Positions 24,551 to 32,764 of a DNA stretch of 43,163 nucleotides are shown here, in pieces. The position numbers were made by a program, and so were the translations under genes. The notes below the pieces were generated by a model. It made no database searches. It worked only from the letters and a program-made list of their open reading frames with translations, and had not been told where the DNA came from. Source of the DNA: a bacterium (lineage in GTDB: Bacteria; Krumholzibacteriota; Krumholzibacteriia; LZORAL124-64-63); contig PIVY01000017.1 of assembly GCA_003353795.1 (NCBI GenBank), positions 1 to 43,163 on the forward strand, given 5' to 3'. Each line of letters opens with the position of its first letter. The stretch's first letter is position 1.

Positions 24551-27500
24551 TTAGCGGGCCGCCGCCGCGCGCCGCGGGCTCGGCTGCAGCGCCGCGCGCT
24601 CGGCCTCGGCCGCCTCGATGGCCAGTTCCACGGCCCTCGTGAGCTGCGGATCGCTACCGGTCAGCCACTCGGCCGGACCCTGGAGCACGAGATGGTCGGG
24701 CACGCAGCCGCCGTGCTCCTGGTTGAGATTGTTGCGTTCGCTGCCCGCGGGCGCTCCCCACACGTACCAGCCGCGGAACGGCAGGCGCACCCAGCCGCCG
24801 TCCAGCACGGTCCAGCCGCTGGTGGAGATGACGTTGCCGCCGGTGGTCTGGCCTACCACCTGGCCGCGTCCGATGGACTGGATGGCGTGGCTGAAGATCT
24901 CGGCGTTGGAGTAGCTGTTCTCGTTGCAGATCACCACGATGGGCTTGTTCCACCGCTGGCGAGGCAAACGCTCGGCGTCGGGGTAGCCCACCTCACCGTC
25001 GCGCGGAATGGTGAACGCGTGGACCGGCTGGGTGAGGATGGTGAGCAGCTGGTCGGTGGTCCAGCCGCCGCCGTTCCAGCGCACGTCGATGATCAGGGCG
25101 TCCTTGCCGTTGGCCGCGGCGTAAAGGTCGCGCTCGAAGATCTCCACCTGCGGCATGCCCATGCCCTGGATGTGGACGTAGGCGACATCGCCGTCGCCCT
25201 GCGCGTCCACCTTCGCGCGGTTGGATTTCACGTCACCCTCGTAGATGTGCTGGCGCAGGCTGCCCCAGGTCGTCGGGCGCAGCTGCACCTCCGCTGATTC
25301 GCCGTCCCGCTCGTAGCCGACCCACACGGGGTCGCCGCCGGCAGCCACGATGGGCGCGTGGAAATTGGCGTCGCGGCCCACCGCCACGCCGTCGATGTCG
25401 CGAATGACGTCGCCGACGATGAGGCCGCCGTCAGCAAGGTCGGCCGGACCGTGAGCCACCACGCTGGCGATACGCAGACCGTCGCCGCCGTGGTCGGGAT
25501 CGAAGGTCAGGCCCAGCCAGCCGGCGCCGCTACGATCGCCGCGACCGCCCGGGTAGTAGCCCAGATGCGAGGCGTTGAGGCTTCGGATCATGATGTTCAT
25601 GACGTCGGCAAAGTCGGCGTCGTGATCCAGGCCGGCGGCCAGGTCGAGGGCCTTCTCGCGCTGCTCGGACCAGTCGATGCCGTGCATGTCGGGCTCGTAG
25701 AAGCGGTCGCGCAGGGTGCGCCACGCTTCTTCGACCACCTGTCGACGCAGGGCCGCGTGATCCACGGTCAGACGCGCGCGGAAGGCCACGCTCTCGGTGT
25801 CGCCGCCCTTGAGCGCCACGTGGGTCGGCTTGCCCTGCTTGAGCATCCAGATCGTCTCGCCGTCAGCGGCCAGGAACGCCGCGCCGGGACTGGCGCCGCC
25901 CTTGGTGAGGGCCTCGCGGTCCTCGCCGAAGCGGTTCACGGTGTAGAGGTCGCGCTTGCCGCCGATGGACGCGCTGAAGGCGACGAGGTCGCCCTCGGGT
26001 TGGATGGCCACGGCCCACTCATTGCCGGGCAGACTGGTGAGGCGGCGCACGCGGAGGTGGATCTCGTCGAGGTCGATGTGGATCGGCGCCTCCTCCACGG
26101 TCTCTTCCTCGTCGCCCTCCTCGTCGTCCTTGTTCTCGTCCTTCTTCTCGTCCTTCTTCTCGTCCTTCTTGTCGCGGGTCTTCTCCCAGATCTCCCACTC
26201 CTCGCGCGACCGTTCGTGATCCACGCGGGTGAGGTAGCAGAAGACCACGTCGTTCTGGTTGCCGTAGCGGCGGGTGGACCAGGCCAGCATGGTCCCCTCT
26301 TCGTTCCACACCGGACCGGTGTCGCGATCGGGGTGCTGGCTCACGTTGACCGCATGGCCACCATCGGCGGGCACGAGCCAGATATCGGTATTGAAGTCGG
26401 GGCCCGAGGTCACGGCGTAGGCCAGCCAGTGGCCGTCCGGGGACCAGGCAAACTCGGGATCGTCCCAGCCCTCGTGCAGCATCTTGCGATTGCCGCCATC
26501 GGCGTCCATCACCGCCAGACCACCCTTGCCGTGGAGGTAGGCCAGGCGCGTACCGTCGGGCGACCACTGCGGGTCGGCGCACTCCACGCCATCGGGCGTG
26601 AGCCACTCGATACGGTGCCGGCGGGCGTCCCGCAGCAGCGACTGCTCGGGATCGTCGCTCACCACGAGGCCGATGCGGCTGTAGGGGATGCCGCCCTTCT
26701 CCTGCCGGTCGCTGACCACCACCAGGGTGTCGGCCGAGCCGGGGCGGAACGCGATGCCGCTCTCGCGCCACGGCGACGGCACGGCCACGGTGGCGCGGCC
26801 CTCGAGCTCGCGATTCACCAGCACGATCTCGCCCGCGACGACCATGGCGATCTCGTCGCCCTCGCTGTCGACGTCCAGTTCGTCGGCGTCGCCGGTCTTG
26901 ACCTCGTGGGTCACGGCCTCCGTGACCTGGTCGGCGGCGATGTCGATGTCCAGACGGGTCAGGTCGCCGCTGGCGGTCTCGAAGATCCAGAGATCGTTGC
27001 CTGCCTCGCAGACGATGCGGGAGCCGTCGCCGCTGATGCGGGCGTTGCGGATGCCTTCCTCACGGAAGTCGGTGAGGCGCCGGCGCGTGCCGTCGGTATC
27101 GAGCTGCCAGAGATTGAAGGCGTGGGTGTCGTCGTCCTCGCTCCGCCAGTAGACCGTACCGCCGGTGCCCCACATGGGGTCGGTGTCGTAGCCGAGACCG
27201 TCGGTGAGGCGCTCGGGAGCGTCGCCGCCGCCGGGCGTGTGGATCCAGAGGTCCGACTGCAGGGTGCCGCGATAGCCCACGCGCCCGAAGCGATGGTAGC
27301 CCACGGTGAGCAGCAGTTGCCGGCCGTCGGGATGAACGGCGATCTGGTCGGCGAAGAGGTCCAGGAGCCGCATGGGTGTACCTCCGCCCACGGGCACGGT
27401 CTGGATCTGCGAACCCACGGGATAGCGCCAGGGCCGGGCGCTGGCGAAGAACACGTTCTCGCCGTCGGCACTGAATGCCCGTGTCTGGTCGCTGGAGGGC

Positions 27501-27820
27501 GCGAAGGTGAGCCGCTGAGGGCGGCCACCGGTCGCGGGCATGACGTACACGTCGAAGCTGCCCTCGCGATCGGAGGCGAAGGCCAGGCGCTCGCCGTCGG
27601 GCGAAAAGACCGCGTCGCGCTCGTAGGACGGATGGGCGGTGAGGCGCTCGGCGCGGCCTCCCTGGGCGCTGACCCGCCAGAGGTCGCCCTGGCCGGTGAA
27701 GACCACGGTGCTTCCGTCGGGCGAGATGGCGGGACGGCGGGGGAAGAAGGCGGGCTCGGCGAGCGCCGTGGCCGCCAGCGTGATCAGCAGCCCGAGGATG
27801 AGAGTGTAGCGACGCAGCAT
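24551..27820 (-). CDS. Tricorn-like protease (S41 family)
   Basis: 1089 residues, close to the length of archaeal tricorn. A signal peptide (about 1-21) implies export, unlike cytosolic archaeal tricorn. Two beta-propeller regions with WD40-like/PD40 repeats (AISPDGSTVVFTG, FSPDGERLAFASD, WSPDGTRLAYLHG) cover about 25-690, broken by a highly charged Lys/Asp/Glu linker near 550-585. After a helical core domain come a PDZ domain (VGDVIRDIDGVAVG) and the S41 serine protease core. His752 in NASHLGYYPGG and Ser971 in ENSYSNAEIFSH match the tricorn catalytic positions. It should degrade peptides in the periplasm. A hairpin lies between it and the upstream aconitase gene. Confidence 0.92.
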   Translation of the reverse strand: MLRRYTLILGLLITLAATALAEPAFFPRRPAISPDGSTVVFTGQGDLWRVSAQGGRAERLTAHPSYERDAVFSPDGERLAFASDREGSFDVYVMPATGGRPQRLTFAPSSDQTRAFSADGENVFFASARPWRYPVGSQIQTVPVGGGTPMRLLDLFADQIAVHPDGRQLLLTVGYHRFGRVGYRGTLQSDLWIHTPGGGDAPERLTDGLGYDTDPMWGTGGTVYWRSEDDDTHAFNLWQLDTDGTRRRLTDFREEGIRNARISGDGSRIVCEAGNDLWIFETASGDLTRLDIDIAADQVTEAVTHEVKTGDADELDVDSEGDEIAMVVAGEIVLVNRELEGRATVAVPSPWRESGIAFRPGSADTLVVVSDRQEKGGIPYSRIGLVVSDDPEQSLLRDARRHRIEWLTPDGVECADPQWSPDGTRLAYLHGKGGLAVMDADGGNRKMLHEGWDDPEFAWSPDGHWLAYAVTSGPDFNTDIWLVPADGGHAVNVSQHPDRDTGPVWNEEGTMLAWSTRRYGNQNDVVFCYLTRVDHERSREEWEIWEKTRDKKDEKKDEKKDENKDDEEGDEEETVEEAPIHIDLDEIHLRVRRLTSLPGNEWAVAIQPEGDLVAFSASIGGKRDLYTVNRFGEDREALTKGGASPGAAFLAADGETIWMLKQGKPTHVALKGGDTESVAFRARLTVDHAALRRQVVEEAWRTLRDRFYEPDMHGIDWSEQREKALDLAAGLDHDADFADVMNIMIRSLNASHLGYYPGGRGDRSGAGWLGLTFDPDHGGDGLRIASVVAHGPADLADGGLIVGDVIRDIDGVAVGRDANFHAPIVAAGGDPVWVGYERDGESAEVQLRPTTWGSLRQHIYEGDVKSNRAKVDAQGDGDVAYVHIQGMGMPQVEIFERDLYAAANGKDALIIDVRWNGGGWTTDQLLTILTQPVHAFTIPRDGEVGYPDAERLPRQRWNKPIVVICNENSYSNAEIFSHAIQSIGRGQVVGQTTGGNVISTSGWTVLDGGWVRLPFRGWYVWGAPAGSERNNLNQEHGGCVPDHLVLQGPAEWLTGSDPQLTRAVELAIEAAEAERAALQPSPRRAAAAR
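26127..26174 (-). repeat. 12-base coding repeat, charged linker of tricorn-like protease
   Basis: Read on the minus strand, about three 12-base units (GACGAGAAGAAG-like) encode Asp-Glu-Lys-Lys, flanked by similar degenerate units. It forms the polyampholyte linker between the two propellers. Confidence 0.6.
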
Positions 27821-27864
27821 CGGATCTCCTCACGGGAACGGTCGAGGCGGAAGGATGAGAGCAG

Positions 27865-27898
27865 GCGACGATCCCGATTCATACGTCGGGATCGTCGC
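27865..27898 (-). terminator. Hairpin terminator after aconitase
   Basis: A perfect 13-bp stem, GCGACGATCCCGA (27865-27877) with TCGGGATCGTCGC (27886-27898), around an 8-base loop. It lies 28 bases after the aconitase stop and before the tricorn-like start, so the two minus-strand genes are probably separate transcripts. Confidence 0.7.
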
Positions 27899-27926
27899 TT
27901 TGTGTCGGAACAATCTTCGCCGGCGG

Positions 27927-30194
27927 TCAGACCCGCTCGCGGATCAGGTTCAGCGCCGAACCGGCCCGGAACCAGGCGATCTGCTCGTCGGTGAGCGTGT
28001 GACGCAGACGGGCGCGATCCTCGCCGCCACCGGCGTGACGGATCACCATTTCGATCTCGCTGCCGGGCGCCAGGGCGTCCACGCCGACGAGGTCGAAGGT
28101 ATCGGTTTCCTGGATCAAATCGTAGTCGGAGGGGTCCGCGAAGACCAGTGGCATGACGCCTTGCTTCTTGAGATTGGTCTCGTGGATGCGCGCGAAACTG
28201 CGCACGATCACCGCGGCGCAGCCCAGATGGCGCGGCGACATGGCGGCATGCTCGCGGCTGCTGCCCTCGCCGTAATTCTCGTCGCCCACGATGATCCAGT
28301 GGCGGCCGGCGGCCTTGAGCGCCCGGGCCACGTCGGGATTGCGGCCCTGCTCGCCATCGAGCGGGTTGCGGGTCTGCCCGGCCTCGCCATTGAAGGCGTT
28401 GATGCCGCCGATGAGCATGTTGTCGCTGATGCCGTCGAGATGGCCGCGGAACTTGAGCCAGGGACCGGCCATGGAGATGTGGTCAGTGGTGCACTTGCCC
28501 TGGACCTTCACCAGCAGGTCGAGACCGGTGAAGTCGGTGGACTGCCAGGCGGCGAACGGCTCCAGCAAGGCCAGGCGCACGCTGCCCGGTTCGACCGCCA
28601 CCTGCAGCTGGCTGCGGTCGTCCGGCGGCAACTGGAGACCGGCCTCCGAGAAGACGAACCCGTCGGGCGGCAGATCGGCGGCGGGCTCGGGCGCGGCCAG
28701 GCGCACCTCGCGGCCGTCCTTGGCGGTCACGGTATCGGCGAGCGGATTGAACGCCAGGCTACCGGAGAGCCCGTAGGCCATGACGATCTCGGGGCTGCCG
28801 ATGAAGGCGTGGGTCTCGGGATTGCCGTCGGCGCGCTTGCGGAAGTTGCGGTTGAACGAGGTGACGATGCTGTTGACGTCGCCCTCCTTGATGTCGTCGC
28901 GCCTCCACTGGCCGATGCAGGGCCCGCAGGCGTTGGTCAGCACGGTGGCGCCCAGCTTCTCGAGCACCGCCAGCTGTCCGTCGCGCTTGATGGTCTCGTA
29001 GATCTGGTCGCTGCCCGGGGAGACCAGCAGCGGCGCCTTCATCTCCAGGCCGGCGTCCAGGGCCTGCTGGGCCACGTCCGCGGCCCGGCTGATGTCCTCG
29101 TAGCTGCTGTTGGTGCAGGACCCGATGAGTGCGGCGGACAGTTCCACCGGGTAACCCTCGGTCTCGCAATCCTCGCGCATGCGCCCCACGGGGTGCGCCA
29201 CGTCCGGGCTGTGCGGGCCCACGAGGTGCGGCTCCAGGGTGGAGAGGTCGATGGTCACCACGCGATCGAAGTAGGGCTCGGGACTGGCCAGTACCTCGGC
29301 GTCGGCCTGCAGCAGGTCGAGATTTTCGGCGGCCAGGTCGGCCAGGTCGCCGCGCCGGGTGGCGCGCAGGTAGTCCAGCATGCGCCCGTCGCCCGGGAAG
29401 ATGCTGGTCGTCGCGCCCAGCTCGGCGCCCATGTTGGTGATGGTGGCCTTGCCGGTGCAGCTGATGGCCTCGCAGCCCGGGCCGAAGTACTCGATGACGT
29501 GGTTGGTGCCACCCTTGGTGGTCAGCAGGCCACAGAGCTTGAGGATGACGTCCTTGGGAGAGGTCCAGCCGCTGGGTGCGCCCGTGAGGTAGACGCCCGT
29601 GATCTGCGGATCCAGCACTTCCCAGGGCATGCCCACCATGACGTCCACCGCGTCGGCGCCGCCCACGCCGCAGGCGGCCATGCCGAGTCCGCCGGCGTTG
29701 GGCGTGTGGCTGTCGGTACCGATCATCAGGCCGCCGGGGAACGCGTAGTTCTCCAGCACCACCTGGTGGATGATGCCCGACCCCGGCTTCCAGAAGCCCA
29801 TGCCGTAGCGCGCCGACGCGCTGGCCAGGAATTCGTAGACCTCGCGGTTCATGGTCAGCGCCGCCGCCTTGTCCTTCTCCGCGCCCTGGTAGGCCAGGAG
29901 CAGGTGGTCGCAGTGCACGGTGGTGGGCACGGCGGTCTCGTCGCGACCGGCCATCATGAACTGGAGAATGGCCATCTGCGCCGTGGCGTCCTGCATGGCC
30001 ACGCGATCGGGCGCCAGGGCCAGGGTGGCTTTGCCGCGCTCGAGGACCTGGTTCTCGGCGTCCACCAGATGCCCGAAGAAGATCTTCTCTGCCAGGCTCA
30101 GGGGCCGGTTCAGGCGACCTCGAACGATATCCAGGTTCTTGCGGGTCGTGGCGTAGGCGTTGCGAACGAGGTCCGCGGTGGTGGCGATGTCCAT
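27927..30194 (-). CDS. Aconitate hydratase, mitochondrial type
   Basis: 755 residues from ATG 30194, with AAGGAGG just upstream. It interconverts citrate and isocitrate in the citric acid cycle through a 4Fe-4S cluster. The cluster cysteines are Cys360 (LIGSCTNSSYEDI), Cys423 and Cys426 (NACGPCIGQW), at nearly the same numbers as in mature mitochondrial aconitase (358, 421, 424). Substrate motifs such as IGTDSHTPNAGGLGMAACGV and DENYGEGSSREHAAM are present. The length and these motifs separate it from the longer AcnA/IRP type and from AcnB. It is divergent from a chemoreceptor gene and ends at a strong hairpin. Confidence 0.95.
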   Translation of the reverse strand: MDIATTADLVRNAYATTRKNLDIVRGRLNRPLSLAEKIFFGHLVDAENQVLERGKATLALAPDRVAMQDATAQMAILQFMMAGRDETAVPTTVHCDHLLLAYQGAEKDKAAALTMNREVYEFLASASARYGMGFWKPGSGIIHQVVLENYAFPGGLMIGTDSHTPNAGGLGMAACGVGGADAVDVMVGMPWEVLDPQITGVYLTGAPSGWTSPKDVILKLCGLLTTKGGTNHVIEYFGPGCEAISCTGKATITNMGAELGATTSIFPGDGRMLDYLRATRRGDLADLAAENLDLLQADAEVLASPEPYFDRVVTIDLSTLEPHLVGPHSPDVAHPVGRMREDCETEGYPVELSAALIGSCTNSSYEDISRAADVAQQALDAGLEMKAPLLVSPGSDQIYETIKRDGQLAVLEKLGATVLTNACGPCIGQWRRDDIKEGDVNSIVTSFNRNFRKRADGNPETHAFIGSPEIVMAYGLSGSLAFNPLADTVTAKDGREVRLAAPEPAADLPPDGFVFSEAGLQLPPDDRSQLQVAVEPGSVRLALLEPFAAWQSTDFTGLDLLVKVQGKCTTDHISMAGPWLKFRGHLDGISDNMLIGGINAFNGEAGQTRNPLDGEQGRNPDVARALKAAGRHWIIVGDENYGEGSSREHAAMSPRHLGCAAVIVRSFARIHETNLKKQGVMPLVFADPSDYDLIQETDTFDLVGVDALAPGSEIEMVIRHAGGGEDRARLRHTLTDEQIAWFRAGSALNLIRERV

Positions 30195-30354
30195 GGTGGC
30201 CTCCTTGGGGGTCCGCTGGCATGCAGGCGGCGGAACGGAAACGGTCGACGGGTCCAGAATAAGCGAAAACGGCGCAAACGCACGCCGATAGCCGCCAGCG
30301 ACGAACGACAATCCTCCTGAACAAAATAGTCGCCCAGCCACCTAAGGAAAATCC

Positions 30355-30381
30355 TAAATCGCTGAGCGCAGCGGACGAAAT
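30355..30381 (+). promoter_or_regulatory. Possible flagellar-sigma (sigma-28) promoter for the chemoreceptor gene
   Basis: TAAATCGC (30355-30362), exactly 11 bases, then GACGAAAT (30374-30381). The sigma-28 consensus is TAAAGTTT, 11 bases, GCCGATAA; the first four -35 bases and five of eight -10 bases agree. It lies 48 bases before the ATG of a methyl-accepting chemotaxis gene, the expected target class. The match is partial, so this is tentative. Confidence 0.35.
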
Positions 30382-30429
30382 GAATATTGTAATTCGATGA
30401 ACGTCGACTACCCGTCCTGGAGACTTGTC

Positions 30430-32229
30430 ATGAAACTCGATCTGCGCAACCGCTTCCTGCTCCCGACCTGCGCCGCCCTGCTCGTGGCGTTCGCCGCCTA
30501 TCTGGGCGTGACCGTCCACAAGACCAGCGCCGCCCTCGAAACGGCCGTCCACGAGGAGATGGTCGGGGTCAACGATCTGGTCCAGAAGCAACTCACGTCC
30601 TGGATCGGGCACCGCGACCTGGACGTGGCACGCTGGGCGGAGCTCCCCGACGTGCGCACCGCCATCTCCAGGCCGGCCGACCCGGCCATCGATGCCCTGC
30701 TGTTCGGTCTCGAGAAGCACACCGAGGACTATGAGGGCATCCACGTGCTGGGACCCGACGGTCTGGCCGTGGCCTCGAGCGTCAAGGGCATGACCGGCAA
30801 GCTGAACATCAAGGACCGCGGCTACTTCAAGGAGTGCATGTCGAGCGGCAAGCCCGTGCTCTCCTCCGCCCTGGCAAGTAAGGTCACCGGCAATCCCATC
30901 GTGGTGCTCTGCCACCCGGTGCGCAACGCCGGCGGCAAGCAGATCGGCGCCATCATCGGCGTCGTGGACCTGGGCAAGTTCACCGCCAGCGTCGTCGACC
31001 CCATCAAGGTTGGCGAGACCGGCTACGTCTACGTGGTTGACGGCGCGGGCACGTTCCTGGCGCACCCCAAGAAGGATCTGATCCTCGCCACCAAGATCAC
31101 CGAGTGGGATTTCGGCAAGGAGATCATGGCCCGCGGCGACGGTCTTCTCGAGTATCACTTCAAGGGTGTCGACCGTCAGTCGGCGTTCAGTCGCAACGAG
31201 CGGACGGGCTGGATCTCGGCCGTCGCCCTCGACAGCTCGCAGATCTACGCCGCCGCCAACGGCGTGCGCAACTTCGGCATCATCCTGACGGTGATCTCCC
31301 TGCTGGTCGTGTCGGGCGTGCTGTTGCTGGTGGTTCGCAGCGTCACCGGTCCGATCAACACCGCGGTCAACGACATCAACGTGGGTTCCGATCAGACGAC
31401 ATCGGCAGCGACGCAGATCGCCAACGCCAGCTCCACGCTGGCCGAACAGGCCAGCGAGCAGGCGGCCGCCGTGGAAGAGACGTCGGCCAGCCTCGAGGAA
31501 ATGACCGCCAACGTGAGCAACACCACCGAATCGGCCGAGCAGTGCCAGCAGCTGATGCAGGAGGCCCAGCAGGTGGTGAAGCAGGGCCTGGAGTCCATGT
31601 CCGACATGGTCGAGGCCATCGACACCATCAAGACCGGCGCCGATCAGACCGCGCGCATCGTGGGCACCATCGACGAGATCGCCTTCCAGACCAACCTGCT
31701 GGCCTTGAACGCCGCCGTCGAGGCCGCGCGCGCGGGCGAAGCCGGCAAGGGCTTCGCCGTGGTGGCCGAGGAAGTGCGCAACCTGGCCCAGCGGGCCGCC
31801 GAGGCCGCCAAGGAAACCTCCGCGCTCATCGAGCAGTCGGTCAATCATGCCGAGCGCGGCGTCCAGGTCACCGATCGCACGCGTGAGGCATTCGAGGCCA
31901 CGGCCGAGAACTCCGGGCAGGTGGCCGTGCAGGTCGACAGCATCGCCTCCGCCTCGCGGGAGCAGAAGCAGGGTATCGACCAGATCAACAAGGCCATCGG
32001 TCAGCTGGACCAGACCACCCAGAGCGCCGCGGCCAACGCCGAGGAAACGGCTTCGGCCGCCGAGGAGCTCAATGCCCAGGCGGGCCAGCTCCGCGGCATC
32101 GTGGCCCAGCTCCACAGCGTGATCACGGGCGAGCCGACGGCATCCGCAGCGACGTTCGACGCCCAGGATCGCCACCTGCACGCCCTGGCCGATACCGGCA
32201 TCGAGCAGCGCCGCCGGCAGCCGGTCTGA
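30430..32229 (+). CDS. Methyl-accepting chemotaxis protein with periplasmic dCache-type sensor
   Basis: 599 residues from ATG 30430, chosen for GGAG 7 bases upstream; ATG 30397 is the alternative. A membrane helix (about 8-28), a periplasmic double-Cache sensor with [34 protein letters not shown] and [16 protein letters not shown], and a second helix ([20 protein letters not shown]) precede the cytoplasmic part. There is only a remnant between the helix and the signalling coil where a HAMP domain would be. The signalling tip is intact ([20 protein letters not shown], then [17 protein letters not shown]), as are methylation-helix Gln/Glu pairs. No CheR-binding pentapeptide is present. It should steer the flagellar motor through CheA/CheW encoded elsewhere. 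Confidence 0.93.
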   Translation: MKLDLRNRFLLPTCAALLVAFAAYLGVTVHKTSAALETAVHEEMVGVNDLVQKQLTSWIGHRDLDVARWAELPDVRTAISRPADPAIDALLFGLEKHTEDYEGIHVLGPDGLAVASSVKGMTGKLNIKDRGYFKECMSSGKPVLSSALASKVTGNPIVVLCHPVRNAGGKQIGAIIGVVDLGKFTASVVDPIKVGETGYVYVVDGAGTFLAHPKKDLILATKITEWDFGKEIMARGDGLLEYHFKGVDRQSAFSRNERTGWISAVALDSSQIYAAANGVRNFGIILTVISLLVVSGVLLLVVRSVTGPINTAVNDINVGSDQTTSAATQIANASSTLAEQASEQAAAVEETSASLEEMTANVSNTTESAEQCQQLMQEAQQVVKQGLESMSDMVEAIDTIKTGADQTARIVGTIDEIAFQTNLLALNAAVEAARAGEAGKGFAVVAEEVRNLAQRAAEAAKETSALIEQSVNHAERGVQVTDRTREAFEATAENSGQVAVQVDSIASASREQKQGIDQINKAIGQLDQTTQSAAANAEETASAAEELNAQAGQLRGIVAQLHSVITGEPTASAATFDAQDRHLHALADTGIEQRRRQPV

Positions 32230-32277
32230 GCAGGGGTCACGCCGGCTTGACCGGCCTGGGACCCGGCATCACCTTGG

Positions 32278-32307
32278 ACGCCGTCCGCTCATGGCAGCGG
32301 GCGGCGT
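32278..32307 (+). terminator. Hairpin terminator after the chemoreceptor gene
   Basis: A 12-bp stem with one G-T wobble: ACGCCGTCCGCT (32278-32289) and AGCGGGCGGCGT (32296-32307), 6-base loop, followed by TCTTG. It separates the chemoreceptor gene (stop 32229) from the EamA-like gene. Confidence 0.6.
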
Positions 32308-32341
32308 TCTTGCGCCCAGTCTCTTGCCGGGGAGTCCATTC

Positions 32342-32764
32342 ATGAAACCGCAATTGCTCGCCCTGATCACCGCCGCCGCCTGGGGCATCGGTGGCTACTT
32401 CGAGAAGAAGGGCCTGCACGCCGGCAACCTGCCGCCGCAGGTGGGCATCACCCTGCGCACCGCGGTGGCCCTGGTGGTCCTCGCACTGGTGAGTTGGCCG
32501 CAGCTCAAGCTCATTCCCGCCGCCGGCGGCCGGTCGCTCCTGTACCTGGTGGTCGGCGGCGGTGTGGTGGCCGGATCGGTGGGCATGCTCTGCTTCTACG
32601 CCGCACTCAAGGGCGCGCCCCTGAATCGGGTCATGCCCATCGCCTTCACGTCGCCGCTTTTCGGGATGCTGGCGGCCATGGCCCTGGGAGGCGAGGCGAT
32701 CACGATCAAGACGGCTCTGGGCGCCGTGCTCACCGTGGGCGGGATCGTGCTCTTGACCATCTAG
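32342..32764 (+). CDS. EamA-family small membrane transporter
   Basis: 140 residues with about five hydrophobic helices, matching a single EamA (drug/metabolite transporter) repeat: LLALITAAAWGIGGYFEKKGL at the N-terminus and PIAFTSPLFGMLAAMALGGE near the C-terminus. Full-length family members have two such repeats in about 300 residues, so half-size proteins like this presumably dimerise, as small multidrug resistance proteins do. GGGGAG precedes the ATG. The substrate is unknown. It is transcribed towards the membrane kinase gene and shares the CTAG bases of the stop codons with it. Confidence 0.85.
   Translation: MKPQLLALITAAAWGIGGYFEKKGLHAGNLPPQVGITLRTAVALVVLALVSWPQLKLIPAAGGRSLLYLVVGGGVVAGSVGMLCFYAALKGAPLNRVMPIAFTSPLFGMLAAMALGGEAITIKTALGAVLTVGGIVLLTI

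Noticed and set aside
30345-30355. Short dyad AGGA-AAA-TCCT upstream of the chemoreceptor as an operator
   Set aside because: Four-base arms are too short to be convincing in a region of 235 bases.
28759-32181. A 1140-codon minus-strand frame across aconitase and the chemoreceptor
   Set aside because: It has low-complexity composition and runs antisense to a well-conserved chemoreceptor and out of frame with aconitase.
32242-32256. GCCGG/CCGGC inverted repeat just after the chemoreceptor as its terminator
   Set aside because: Only 5 bp and no T-run; the 12-bp stem at 32278-32307 is a better candidate.
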